A stretch of DNA of 64,000 bases from positions 38,843 to 102,842 of the forward strand of contig JAAVAE010000015.1 in the NCBI GenBank assembly GCA_014804245.1, in the 5' to 3' direction. This document shows positions 17,137-25,742 of this stretch, piece after piece. The notes beneath the pieces were generated by a model. It saw only the letters and a program-made list of their open reading frames with translations. It had not been told where the DNA came from and did no database searches. The position numbers and the translations under genes were made by a program. Source of the DNA: Lachnospiraceae bacterium (GTDB lineage: Bacteria > Bacillota > Clostridia > Lachnospirales > Lachnospiraceae). Each line of letters starts with the position of its first letter. Positions within the stretch are counted from its first letter, which is position 1.

Positions 17137-17859
17137 CTACAAAACCTTAGACAAGAAATCCTGCAGCCGTTCGCATTTAGGATTATTGAAGAATTCCGCC
17201 GGTTCGTTTTCTTCCATGATGATTCCCTCGTCCATAAACAGAACCTTGGTTCCCACTTCTCTTGCAAATCCCATTTCGTGGGTTACGACCACCATGGTCA
17301 TGCCGCTTTCTGCCAGTTCCTTCATAACATCCAAAACCTCGCCCACCATTTCCGGGTCAAGGGCAGATGTGGGTTCATCAAAAAGCATGACCCTGGGATT
17401 CATGGCAAGGGATCTCACAATGGCAATCCTCTGTTTTTGTCCGCCGGAAAGCTGGCTTGGATAAGCATCCGCCTTTTCGCTGAGACCAACTCTTGCAAGA
17501 AGCTTCAATGCATTCTCGCACGCTTCCTCTTTGCTCATCAATTTCAGTTTTACAGGCGCCAGCGTAATATTGTCCATGATGGACAGGTTATTGAACAGAT
17601 TGAAGTTCTGGAATACCATTCCCATATGTTCTCTGATTTTATCAATATTTACTTTAGGATCCGTGATCAGCTGTCCATCAAACCAGATTTCGCCGCCAGT
17701 GGGCGTCTCCAAAAGATTCAGGCAGCGTAAAAAGGTACTTTTCCCTGAGCCGGAAGGTCCCACGATGACGATTTTTTCGCCTTGATGTATATGGTAATTC
17801 ACTCCGCGCAGTACATGATTGTCTTCAAACTTTTTATGCAGGTCTTTAACGATTATCAC
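17137..17859 (-). CDS. Polar amino-acid ABC transporter ATPase
   Basis: A 240-residue ATPase of a polar amino-acid uptake system (GlnQ/ArtM type). Walker A is GPSGSGKST (about 34-42), the Q-loop lies in MVFQNFNLF, the signature is LSGGQKQR, Walker B is VMLFDEPTS, and the switch His is in VVTHEMGF. The start is GTG at 17859, with GGAGG about 11 nt before, and overlaps the permease gene by 14 nt. It is the last gene of the three-gene operon. Confidence 0.95.
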   Translation of the reverse strand: MIIVKDLHKKFEDNHVLRGVNYHIHQGEKIVIVGPSGSGKSTFLRCLNLLETPTGGEIWFDGQLITDPKVNIDKIREHMGMVFQNFNLFNNLSIMDNITLAPVKLKLMSKEEACENALKLLARVGLSEKADAYPSQLSGGQKQRIAIVRSLAMNPRVMLFDEPTSALDPEMVGEVLDVMKELAESGMTMVVVTHEMGFAREVGTKVLFMDEGIIMEENEPAEFFNNPKCERLQDFLSKVL

Positions 17860-18547
17860 TTTTACGCAGCCTCCTCTCCAGTCTGTCCAGTAAGATGGTC
17901 AATATTTTAATAATGACAAAGTATATAACAGCTGCCCCGATCAACGGCATGAATGCCTCGTAAGTTCTTGAGGAAATCTGGTTCGCCACTCTGGTAAGGT
18001 CTGTCAGGCTCACATAACCTACAATTGCCGTTTCCTTAAGCAGAACGATAAACTCATTTCCGATGGGGGGAAGCACGTTTTTGACTGCCTGGGGAATCAC
18101 AATATAAATCATGGTCTGTGCCTTGGATAGTCCTAAGGAGCGTCCCGCTTCTGTCTGCCCTTTATCTACCGCCATGATACCGGCACGTACAATCTCCGCC
18201 ACATAAGCGCCGCTGTTAATACCAAAGGATAAGCTTGCAACCAGCATCCCGTTTTTGCAGTTTGCCATGATGATAAACCACATGATCAAAAGCTGCAGTA
18301 CCGAAGGCGTTCCTCTGATAATGTCAATATAAGCATTGGCGATTCTCGCCCATATAGTCTTCTTGCCATTTCTTTTTGTGGACAGCTTCATAAGTGCAAG
18401 GACTGTACCGATCAGGAGACCTAAAATTGCTGCAAAAAGAGCAATTTGAAGTGTAACTCCCAGACCATTTATGTATAGCTTCCACCTATCGCCTTCAATG
18501 AATGCCGTCTCGAACATTCCGCCAACTTTTTCCAACCATGCCCGCAT
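17846..18547 (-). CDS. Polar amino-acid ABC transporter permease
   Basis: A 233-residue membrane subunit with about five transmembrane helices. It has the HisMQ-type opening [20 protein letters not shown], the segment [14 protein letters not shown], and the EAA loop [14 protein letters not shown]...[15 protein letters not shown] that contacts the ATPase. The ATG at 18547 follows AAAGGAACAG. It lies 99 nt downstream of the binding-protein gene, and a hairpin stands in the gap. Confidence 0.95.
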   Translation of the reverse strand: MRAWLEKVGGMFETAFIEGDRWKLYINGLGVTLQIALFAAILGLLIGTVLALMKLSTKRNGKKTIWARIANAYIDIIRGTPSVLQLLIMWFIIMANCKNGMLVASLSFGINSGAYVAEIVRAGIMAVDKGQTEAGRSLGLSKAQTMIYIVIPQAVKNVLPPIGNEFIVLLKETAIVGYVSLTDLTRVANQISSRTYEAFMPLIGAAVIYFVIIKILTILLDRLERRLRKSDNR

Positions 18548-18571
18548 ATCATCTGTTCCTTTCTCTTTCTA

Positions 18572-18606
18572 AAAGAGGATAGCATGTATTTTATGCTATC
18601 CCCTTT
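18572..18606 (-). terminator. Intra-operon hairpin between binding protein and permease
   Basis: On the minus strand GGGATAGCAT, a 7-nt loop, then ATGCTATCC followed by TCTTTT, with flanking AAAG/CTTT that can extend the stem. It probably acts as a partial terminator or 3' stabiliser, giving more binding protein than permease, as is common in such operons. Confidence 0.65.
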
Positions 18607-18646
18607 ACCTGTCTCCTATATCACGGATGCAAGCCTCTTTGATTTA

Positions 18647-19534
18647 TTACTCGGCTTCGATATAAGTCTTTACTAATTCATCAAAAGTTCCGTCTGCCTT
18701 GATTTCTTCCAAAGCTGCGTTGATCTGCTCTGTCAAAGCTGTATCTCCCTTAGGCAGTGCGATTGCATATTCTTCTGTTCCGAAATCAAACTGTGCACCG
18801 TCAAGGGCAATCAACTGGCCTTCAAATTTACTTGCAAATACAAGTGCAGGGTTCTTGTCGATGATTACACAGTCAACTCTGCCATTGATCAGATCGTTTA
18901 CAGCATCTACGCCCTTATTGTACTGGTTTACAGTGGTATCTGCAATATCATCAGTTGCAATGAAATCCCCTGTTGTTCCTAACTGAACACCGATCGTCTT
19001 ACCCTCAAGATCCTGTGCTGTTGCGATTTCAGAATCTGCAGGAAGGATTACATACTGAACTGCTTCATAATATGCATCAGAAAAATCAACGGACTGCTGT
19101 CTTTCTTCTGTCACTGTCATACCGGCAATAGCAACATCGATCTTGCTTCCGATAGAAGATACCAGTGAAGCAAATTCCATATTCTCCACTTCAACTTCTA
19201 CACCAAGTTTTTCACCGATTGCTTTAATCAGCGCGATGTCAAATCCATCCGGTTCGCCATTGTCATCAACATACTCAAAAGGCGGGAACTCTGCGTTGGT
19301 GCCCACTGTAAGCACGCCATCAGACAGCGCTGCTGCCTCGGCTGCCTCTTCTACATTTGCTTCTGCATCTGCCTGTGCCTCTTCATTTCCTGCTTCTGCA
19401 TCTGCTTCTTCGTTTCCAACTTCTGCCTGTGTCTCTTCGTTTCCGGCTTCTGCTGCAGTCTCGCTGCTTCCGCAGGCTGTGAGCAGACTCATTGTCATTA
19501 CTGTTGCCAGTAACAATGCTAATAATTTTTTCAT
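18647..19534 (-). CDS. Polar amino-acid binding lipoprotein
   Basis: A 295-residue extracytoplasmic solute-binding protein (family 3). The signal peptide ends in a lipobox LLTAC, so it is lipid-anchored. A linker of imperfect nine-residue repeats (GNEETQAEV, GNEEADAEA, GNEEAQADA) follows. The binding domain runs from LTVGTNAEFPPFEYVDDNG to the end and contains DVAIAGMTVTEERQQSVDFS and GKTIGVQLGTTGD. The start is the ATG at 19534 behind AAGGAGGAG; the frame extends further upstream, but without a site. The arginine-box-like palindrome in its leader suggests arginine or a related basic amino acid as substrate; this is inference. Confidence 0.93.
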   Translation of the reverse strand: MKKLLALLLATVMTMSLLTACGSSETAAEAGNEETQAEVGNEEADAEAGNEEAQADAEANVEEAAEAAALSDGVLTVGTNAEFPPFEYVDDNGEPDGFDIALIKAIGEKLGVEVEVENMEFASLVSSIGSKIDVAIAGMTVTEERQQSVDFSDAYYEAVQYVILPADSEIATAQDLEGKTIGVQLGTTGDFIATDDIADTTVNQYNKGVDAVNDLINGRVDCVIIDKNPALVFASKFEGQLIALDGAQFDFGTEEYAIALPKGDTALTEQINAALEEIKADGTFDELVKTYIEAE

Positions 19535-19550
19535 AATACTCTCCTCCTTA

Positions 19551-19564
19551 TGCATAATTATGCA
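19551..19564. promoter_or_regulatory. ArgR-box-like operator in the leader
   Basis: The perfect 14-bp palindrome TGCATAATTATGCA lies between the transcription start and the ribosome binding site. It fits the arginine-repressor half-site pattern TGNAT-AATT-ATNCA. Binding here would block transcription of the transporter operon. Confidence 0.5.
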
Positions 19565-19584
19565 CAAACTTAATAAACACTACG

Positions 19585-19613
19585 AGTCTATCACGTTCGC
19601 CATGCAAAATCAA
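19585..19613 (-). promoter_or_regulatory. Promoter of the amino-acid transporter operon
   Basis: On the minus strand TTGATT (19608-19613), a 17-bp spacer and TAGACT (19585-19590). The predicted start lies about 15-25 nt upstream of the palindrome at 19551-19564. Confidence 0.6.
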
Positions 19614-19664
19614 GGCTTTATCCTTAAAATGAATGCACTTTTTTCAATTCAATTTTGCATGCTG

Positions 19665-21605
19665 TCACAGCATCACAATCATTTCTCTTCCCAGACAGAC
19701 TGCAATCCTCTTTGCTTCTTTATGCACGATCAGTTCTTCTCCCTCTTTCTTTCCAATGAGGAACAGTCCCGGTTTGATGCAATACCGATTGGTATATGCC
19801 TTTTCCACCATAGCATCCGTAATCGTGACAGCATATGCATTCTCTTCCTCTTCGACCATACATCTTCCCAGATAGATCATCCTGCCTTTTCCATCGTCAT
19901 TGTATACTTTTACACTGTTCCTTAAGTACAGCAGCAGTAAAGCAATGCCCAGAAGCAGCAACGCCAGACCTGCTGTTATGGAAACCACCCTGACCGCAGG
20001 AGATGCAAAGAAACTGTTTCCTTTTGTCTGCTGTCCTGTCTTATATTGGCTGTCCCCTGCCGCTTTCTTTTCTGGTACGGTTACTTCTTTTGTCTCCTTT
20101 TGAATCGGCTTTACTGCCGCAGGTGATGGACTTGGCGTGGTTTCCGGCACAGGACCAGTAAACTTCCTGCCGCTATTGCCTGTGGGTTTATTACCATTTT
20201 CTCCTTCGCCATGAATGATATCCGTCTTTTCCTCTTTTTTCCGCTGTTCATGTTCTTCTGTTTCACCTGCGTTATTACTGTTTTCTTCGTTTCCATTGGA
20301 ACCGGAATCTCCCGAATCATCGGGTCTGTCATCTTTGGAATCCGGTTTCGGCGTGCCGGACGGTACGGCGGATGCCGTCGGAGATGGTGTCTTCGAGGGT
20401 GTGGGAGCAATTGTCGGTTCTGGCTTATCGGTCGGTACCGGTGTGCCGGTGGGGTTCGGTTTCCCGGAAGGTGTTGCTGTCGGTTTAGGTGACGCGGTTA
20501 TCTGGGCTTTGTATATATTATCTACTAAAATTTTGCTGCTGAGCCCTTTTTTATCTACATCATCATTTTCCAGGTTTACTGCAACAGCGTAGGTGCCGTT
20601 TTCATTTACCTGAATCCGTTCACCTTCTCCCAGAATATTTCCGCTTTCATCCTTCCACGTAAATGGCTGATCGCTCAGCTTCAATTTTCCGCCGGATAAA
20701 TCTTCCACCCTGACGCTTAAGGTGACCTGCTCTTCTTTTCCCGGCGTTTCATTGGTTACGATAAGTCTGCCACACACTTCATTTTCTTCAAATCCGCATC
20801 CAAGCTTATATCCATCCACTTCCTTTTCGCAGGTTTTCTGATATGAATCAGCATCTTCCTTCTCTTTTCCGCAGCCTATGTCATACCGGTCTACCGTCTT
20901 GGGACAGACAATGACATAACGGAGCACCTGCCCGTCTTCCATTCCGCAGATTTTCTTCTGATAATAATGAATGGATGGTGATATAGGCCCGCAAATCTGG
21001 CAGTAACTCCGCTCATTGCTTGTGATTCCTTGGGGACAGCTGTCATGTACCTCCCTGACTCTTGCTATTGCATAAGTCGTTTCCCCATGGTCAAAACATC
21101 TTCTCTGCTCCGTCCCAATAACCTCCTCTACTGTGAAAGAAAGCATACAGCTCTCCTCCACAAAGCACGCGTCTGTGCAGTTGTGTACCTCCGCGGGTCC
21201 ATAGCAGGGTCCTCCGTTTGTCTCATCTCCCACATGATGATGCTCCACCGCCGTCACATAGCATCCGCCTTCTTCATTCGGATTTCCTTTATGGGTATGA
21301 GGTACCGGAAGCAGAAAGCACGGTCCTCCCGTCATTTCGTTTCCGATATGCTCATGTTTAATCGCATTGTTGTAGCATCCCCCAAAAACAGAGGCATTAC
21401 CTATATGCCTGTGATTTATATCGGTGACAACCGTCCGGGGAGCCTGCTGACTGCCAGATGTTGTTTCCGCTTCTTTACCGCAGACCGGTACTGCTGCCGT
21501 TAAAAACAAACAGATTGCCGCTGCAAGAGTAAGCGCCTTTCCGGCTCCCTTACGTTTCTTGTATACATTTACTTTCTTTTTCCGCTTTAAAATCCTTTTT
21601 CTCAT
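19665..21605 (-). CDS. Surface protein with His/Cys repeats and a P/T/S-rich stalk
   Basis: A 646-residue protein of unknown function. The basic start with a hydrophobic core (about 24-42) looks like a signal peptide. Next come four copies of a motif HxHxGN...GG(P)C(Y/F) (about 64-140), then more cysteine pairs such as CGKEKED...CEKEVDGYKLGCG. A strand-rich domain (about 285-370) resembles an Ig-like module. A stalk of PTATPSGKPNPTG type and a charged region lead to a single membrane helix (about 545-567) and an intracellular domain of about 80 residues. The repeated His and Cys positions suggest metal or redox binding. The ATG at 21605 follows AAAAGGAGAATCAT. Confidence 0.75.
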   Translation of the reverse strand: MRKRILKRKKKVNVYKKRKGAGKALTLAAAICLFLTAAVPVCGKEAETTSGSQQAPRTVVTDINHRHIGNASVFGGCYNNAIKHEHIGNEMTGGPCFLLPVPHTHKGNPNEEGGCYVTAVEHHHVGDETNGGPCYGPAEVHNCTDACFVEESCMLSFTVEEVIGTEQRRCFDHGETTYAIARVREVHDSCPQGITSNERSYCQICGPISPSIHYYQKKICGMEDGQVLRYVIVCPKTVDRYDIGCGKEKEDADSYQKTCEKEVDGYKLGCGFEENEVCGRLIVTNETPGKEEQVTLSVRVEDLSGGKLKLSDQPFTWKDESGNILGEGERIQVNENGTYAVAVNLENDDVDKKGLSSKILVDNIYKAQITASPKPTATPSGKPNPTGTPVPTDKPEPTIAPTPSKTPSPTASAVPSGTPKPDSKDDRPDDSGDSGSNGNEENSNNAGETEEHEQRKKEEKTDIIHGEGENGNKPTGNSGRKFTGPVPETTPSPSPAAVKPIQKETKEVTVPEKKAAGDSQYKTGQQTKGNSFFASPAVRVVSITAGLALLLLGIALLLLYLRNSVKVYNDDGKGRMIYLGRCMVEEEENAYAVTITDAMVEKAYTNRYCIKPGLFLIGKKEGEELIVHKEAKRIAVCLGREMIVML

Positions 21606-21641
21606 TTTATGATTCTCCTTTTCTGCTGCTTTTGGCAGCGC

Positions 21642-21674
21642 AAAAAACCTGCCTATGACATTTCCATAGACAGG
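21642..21674 (-). terminator. Terminator downstream of the acyltransferase gene
   Basis: On the minus strand CCTGTCTATGGA, a short loop, then TCATAGGCAGG followed by six T. It separates the acyltransferase gene from the surface-protein gene. Confidence 0.8.
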
Positions 21675-21757
21675 TCAACTGTACATAACTCATGATTCAC
21701 TTGATTAGATTTCTAAGCGGTAAGTGAACTTAGTTTATCATGGAGCGAGGGGCGTTG

Positions 21758-22879
21758 TCAAACATTTTGTGTTTTTTTATCCATTACCCCGCTTATCCTC
21801 TTGCTCACGCATTGCTGAAGCTCAGCAATGGCAAGCGGCAGTGCAATTCCCACGAAGAGATAGATCCATTTGCTCGCCTCCGCCCCTCCTGCAAGATAAA
21901 CAAATCCAATCTCATGGAAGAACATCTCCTGATCAAATTCACTGCACAGCGGCGTATACAGACTGCATAAATAAAAGAACCCCTTCACCAGCATAAAACA
22001 CGCCGCATGATGCATCATGATGGAATAAGTGTTTCTTCCTATGTAAGTCATTTTTCCTGCCAGATAAGGAATACCGCTTATGATTTTGGCAATTCTGAGC
22101 CAAAAAGCAATTCCGGTCACGACAGTAAGGTAAGGAACGATTGGTCCATTGGCAAAGCTGCTGACCCATACCGCACTGAACGCCAGCCCGCCGCATAAAA
22201 TCGTAATCAGGATCTGCATTCCCATCACGATCAGGAAATACGGTCCGGCCTCCAATGTATCATGCATCTCCAGCTTTTCACGGTAAATCCTTCCCATCTG
22301 AAAGCCCGGCATCATAAAAAGCAGCCTTCCCGGCAGTTTGTAATACCCCCACACATGTCCTCCGATTGCCAGCCACACCGTCAGTATGCCTGCTGCAAGG
22401 CATCCGACAAATATCAGCCACTCAAAATTCAAGTGAATCAGGGACAATACCTTGCGCATCAGCACATTAATGACCTCCAGCATAAACAACACAGGAACAA
22501 ACCATGCCGGAAAGTTGTACATGAACTGATGTCCATCCAGAAAAGGGGATAAAAACAAGGTCTTTAGGGATAACGGCTCTCCCATGGAAAATCCTGCACC
22601 ATGCAGGAGATTCGCAAGAATTCCATAAAATAGATTCCACAAAAAATAAGGTACAAGGAGCGTCACACATTTTCCGATGATATAGCTTCCAATTCTCTCT
22701 TCCGCCTCTTTTTTATAAAAATATCCTGAGACAAACAAAAAAATGAAGACATGAAACGAATAATAGGGGAATAGATCTCCTATCTCAAAAAGATTATATC
22801 CCAGATGCCCCGCTACCACGAGGATGATCCCTATCGCTGATAAGATGCGGAAGGTTTTATTTTCTTTGTAAACTGTCAT
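21758..22879 (-). CDS. Acyltransferase family 3 membrane protein
   Basis: A 373-residue polytopic membrane protein of the acyltransferase 3 family, which moves acyl groups (often acetyl) onto surface sugars or lipids. The N-terminal signature is visible: RILSAIGIILVVAGH with the conserved His, then FHVFIFLFVSGYFYKK. About ten membrane helices follow, among them YIGRNTYSIMMHHAACF near the end. The acceptor is unknown. The ATG at 22879 follows GAAAGGGATAAAAAC. It is divergent from the lipoprotein operon. Confidence 0.85.
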   Translation of the reverse strand: MTVYKENKTFRILSAIGIILVVAGHLGYNLFEIGDLFPYYSFHVFIFLFVSGYFYKKEAEERIGSYIIGKCVTLLVPYFLWNLFYGILANLLHGAGFSMGEPLSLKTLFLSPFLDGHQFMYNFPAWFVPVLFMLEVINVLMRKVLSLIHLNFEWLIFVGCLAAGILTVWLAIGGHVWGYYKLPGRLLFMMPGFQMGRIYREKLEMHDTLEAGPYFLIVMGMQILITILCGGLAFSAVWVSSFANGPIVPYLTVVTGIAFWLRIAKIISGIPYLAGKMTYIGRNTYSIMMHHAACFMLVKGFFYLCSLYTPLCSEFDQEMFFHEIGFVYLAGGAEASKWIYLFVGIALPLAIAELQQCVSKRISGVMDKKTQNV

Positions 22880-22964
22880 GTTTTTATCCCTTTCTATACA
22901 GTAAATTCTCTAACGTTTTGCCGCTTGTCTAAAAATAAATCTATCTATAGTATACAAAAAAGCA

Positions 22965-22993
22965 TTGTACAATAAAAGCAAAAAAACTATAAT
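22965..22993 (+). promoter_or_regulatory. Promoter directly abutting the lipoprotein start codon
   Basis: TTGTAC (22965-22970), 17 bp, then a perfect TATAAT (22988-22993). Transcription would begin about at 23000, which is the A of the ATG of the next gene. No ribosome binding site lies between. This points to a leaderless mRNA. Confidence 0.6.
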
Positions 22994-22999
22994 AACGAT

Positions 23000-24055
23000 A
23001 TGAACAGATTATCAACCACTCCATCAAATTACATAAAAAAGCTTGCCCTTTTGTCTTTTGTATGTGTTATAACAGGTCTGCTCACGGCATGCGGTGCATC
23101 CGGCCCTAAGCCGGCAGAGGATTACGTCCCGGAGAATTACCTGCTTAAATCGCAGCTTATATCCTTCGACCGCTCCTCCCTAAACGCCATACCGGACAAT
23201 CCCAATGCTTCCTTAAGTGTGCCCACCTATATCACCAAAGTGGACGATACCTATTTTATTGTGGATTGTTATAACAATCAGGTTATCTATCACGACAACC
23301 TGACCGATCCTCTATATGAATGGCAGATCATGACAAATGATATTGCTATGGGGCACACTCTTGCAAGCGACGGGCTTGTGTATCTGATCGATGACACGGA
23401 AAACAACCGGGTACTCGTCATGGAGAAGGATCAGAACGAAAACGGGCAGACCATCTTTGTACCCACACAGGAATTTCTAGATATTGGCAACCGTCCGCAC
23501 TATATCATTTATGATGAATATACCGATACTTTTTATGTGTGGAGTTCCCAGAATGGGGAAATGTATCTATTCCGCCATGCCAAAGAGGATTCCCGTATGT
23601 ATCTGACCGAAGTGCGCTCCATCCCCTCTCTGTCCAATGTGTATGTGCGCTCGTTCACGATTATCGGGGACCGCATTTATTTTGTATCCGGTAATTCCAG
23701 TATCATAGAAGCGGATCTATACAGTTTTAAGATCAAAAAGGAATATCCCGTTCCACCGGAAATGGCAGGTATGGTTCAGATCACACGGATTCAGGATTAC
23801 TACTATATCACCATATCTACCGATGTGACCGGTAATCAGGATTATGCAACCATGCTCCGGGTTAAAGATTTAGGCGACTTATCCGCCGGCAATTATGAGG
23901 ATGTTTACCATTACTTTATCGGAGGCGGCACTCCTTACTATATAACCATGATAGAGGATAGCTGGTACCTGACGGAACACCGTCTTCCCGGCCATTCAAT
24001 CTGGCGCTTTCAGATACTTGACAATGAAATCGTTAACGTTACTTCCGTTTACTGA
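23000..24055 (+). CDS. Lipoprotein, probable beta-propeller
   Basis: A 351-residue lipoprotein. The signal peptide ends in the lipobox LLTAC with Cys 31. The rest is rich in repeated strand patterns such as TKVDDTYFIVDCYNNQVIYHD, LASDGLVYLIDDTENNRVLVM and IYDEYTDTFYVWSSQNGEMYLF, which suggest NHL/YncE-like propeller blades. No catalytic residues are seen. It is the first gene of a plus-strand run with a GT-C type glycosyltransferase 45 nt downstream, so it may help in surface-glycan assembly. The ATG appears to coincide with the transcription start. Confidence 0.75.
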   Translation: MNRLSTTPSNYIKKLALLSFVCVITGLLTACGASGPKPAEDYVPENYLLKSQLISFDRSSLNAIPDNPNASLSVPTYITKVDDTYFIVDCYNNQVIYHDNLTDPLYEWQIMTNDIAMGHTLASDGLVYLIDDTENNRVLVMEKDQNENGQTIFVPTQEFLDIGNRPHYIIYDEYTDTFYVWSSQNGEMYLFRHAKEDSRMYLTEVRSIPSLSNVYVRSFTIIGDRIYFVSGNSSIIEADLYSFKIKKEYPVPPEMAGMVQITRIQDYYYITISTDVTGNQDYATMLRVKDLGDLSAGNYEDVYHYFIGGGTPYYITMIEDSWYLTEHRLPGHSIWRFQILDNEIVNVTSVY

Positions 24056-24099
24056 ATCACAATTATGATACTGCTGAAATATTCCGAAAGGATTTACAA

Positions 24100-25701
24100 A
24101 TGAAAACTTTACTTTTTAAAAATACAAAAGCTTTCACAAGCAGCACCGCAACTCAAAGGACAAGCGCCTGCCTAATCATCACCATCCTTCTGTCCTGCCT
24201 GATTACCGCAGTTGCACAGGGCAGCAGCTTCTTTTACAGCACCCATTATACGAAGGTTCTGGTTTTATCCTGTTTTTTCCTTGCTTATGCGGGTATTTTC
24301 TTTTACCTGAAAGCTACCCGCCGCATTGATGAAAACAGTGCTGTTTTCATGATGATTCTACTAGGCGTCCTTTTACGATGTGCTTATGTCCTCTTATCCG
24401 GTCTTTATGACCGGCAGCATGATGCCGGCGCCTATACAGGCATGGGAACAGACTTTGTCAATCCCGGTCACATTGGGTATATTGAATATATTTATAAATT
24501 TCATAAACTACCGGATTTAAACCCTTATGAGTTGTTTGCATATTATCATCCGCCGCTCCACCATATCCTTTCCTTTATCTGGCTGCAGCTCAACATCTGG
24601 CTCGGCGTGGCGGAAGATCTTGCTTTTGAAAACCTGCAGATTTTAACGCTCTTTTATTCGTGTCTGTGCATGGTCATTACCTGGAAGATACTCAAGGTAC
24701 TTGAAATAAGAGGAAACGGGCTTTACATAGGGCTTGCCTTTATTGTATTCCATCCTGCCACCATCGTAATGGCAGGCAGCGTCAACAATGATATGCTGAC
24801 CATACTTTTTATGTGCCTGATTATTCTGGAATCCCTAAAGTGGCTGCGGGACAAAAACCTTGCAGGGCTGGTGCGGCTGGCGCTCTATATCGGTTTTGGC
24901 ATGATTACCAAGCTTAATTCCGCGGTTCTTGCCATACCTTTAGCCCTCCTTTTTCTTAAGCATTTTATTTCCGTAATCCGCTCTAAGGATAAATCCGCTA
25001 TCCTGCAATGGATTAAAAATTACTGTGTTTTTGGAGTGATTGTTGCCCCTATCGGTCTTTCCTGGATTGTACGGAATCTGATACGTTTCAGCGAAAAGCC
25101 CGGTGTCCCTGTCCCTGGAGAAACTTCTCCCATGTACACTGCCCCCTTTAGTCTGTGGAGCCGGCTGGGTATTCCTGCCTTTTCTGACTGGAACTTTGCC
25201 TTTCCCTTCCACCCCATCAGCGCCAAAGCGTGCAACAACACTTGGGTCATCATGTTCCACACTTCACTGTTTGCGGAGGAATATCCTGTGGATTTACCCG
25301 ACATTCTTCTTGTGCTGTGTCAGATTACCTTTGTACTTGCCGTTATCCTTGGGATTGCCACTGCCATTCTGCTGGCGGCTGTCCTTTTAAATAAAAGAAC
25401 CAACAGAGAAGATACCATCTTTCTTTTGACGGGCTATGTGATTATGCTGATTTCCTTTGCAGCATTTGTCATCATCTATCCATACACATGCAGCAGCGAT
25501 TTTCGTTACGTGGCAATCTGTCTGGTTTATATTGCCATTGCTTTGGGGCTTGGTAACAAATATTACATCTCGCCCTCCTTCCGTCAGGAAAATGATAAAC
25601 ATGCAAAGATAAAAACGGCATGCATGCATATGATTAATAGCGGAATCATTACGATTCTTGCTTTCATTACAATTATCTACGTTTTTTGGGAACGCTGGTA
25701 A
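24100..25701 (+). CDS. GT-C type membrane glycosyltransferase (PMT/ArnT-like)
   Basis: A 533-residue protein with about eleven membrane helices and the layout of dolichyl/undecaprenyl-phosphate sugar transferases. The large first outer loop has acidic and histidine residues expected near the catalytic site: YDRQHDAGAYTGMG and ELFAYYHPPLHHILS. HPATIVMAGSVNNDMLTILFMCL is the typical middle segment. It probably transfers a sugar from a polyprenyl phosphate donor to a protein or glycan outside the membrane. AAAGGATTTACAA precedes the ATG. Confidence 0.8.
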   Translation: MKTLLFKNTKAFTSSTATQRTSACLIITILLSCLITAVAQGSSFFYSTHYTKVLVLSCFFLAYAGIFFYLKATRRIDENSAVFMMILLGVLLRCAYVLLSGLYDRQHDAGAYTGMGTDFVNPGHIGYIEYIYKFHKLPDLNPYELFAYYHPPLHHILSFIWLQLNIWLGVAEDLAFENLQILTLFYSCLCMVITWKILKVLEIRGNGLYIGLAFIVFHPATIVMAGSVNNDMLTILFMCLIILESLKWLRDKNLAGLVRLALYIGFGMITKLNSAVLAIPLALLFLKHFISVIRSKDKSAILQWIKNYCVFGVIVAPIGLSWIVRNLIRFSEKPGVPVPGETSPMYTAPFSLWSRLGIPAFSDWNFAFPFHPISAKACNNTWVIMFHTSLFAEEYPVDLPDILLVLCQITFVLAVILGIATAILLAAVLLNKRTNREDTIFLLTGYVIMLISFAAFVIIYPYTCSSDFRYVAICLVYIAIALGLGNKYYISPSFRQENDKHAKIKTACMHMINSGIITILAFITIIYVFWERW

Positions 25702-25742
25702 TTCATACATAACTGTAAATATTTTAATTTTGGAGGTCAATT

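Noticed and set aside
19143-19925. Plus-strand frame rich in Ala/Ser opposite the binding-protein gene
   Set aside because: It is the complement of the repeat linker in a real gene, so its composition is a by-product.
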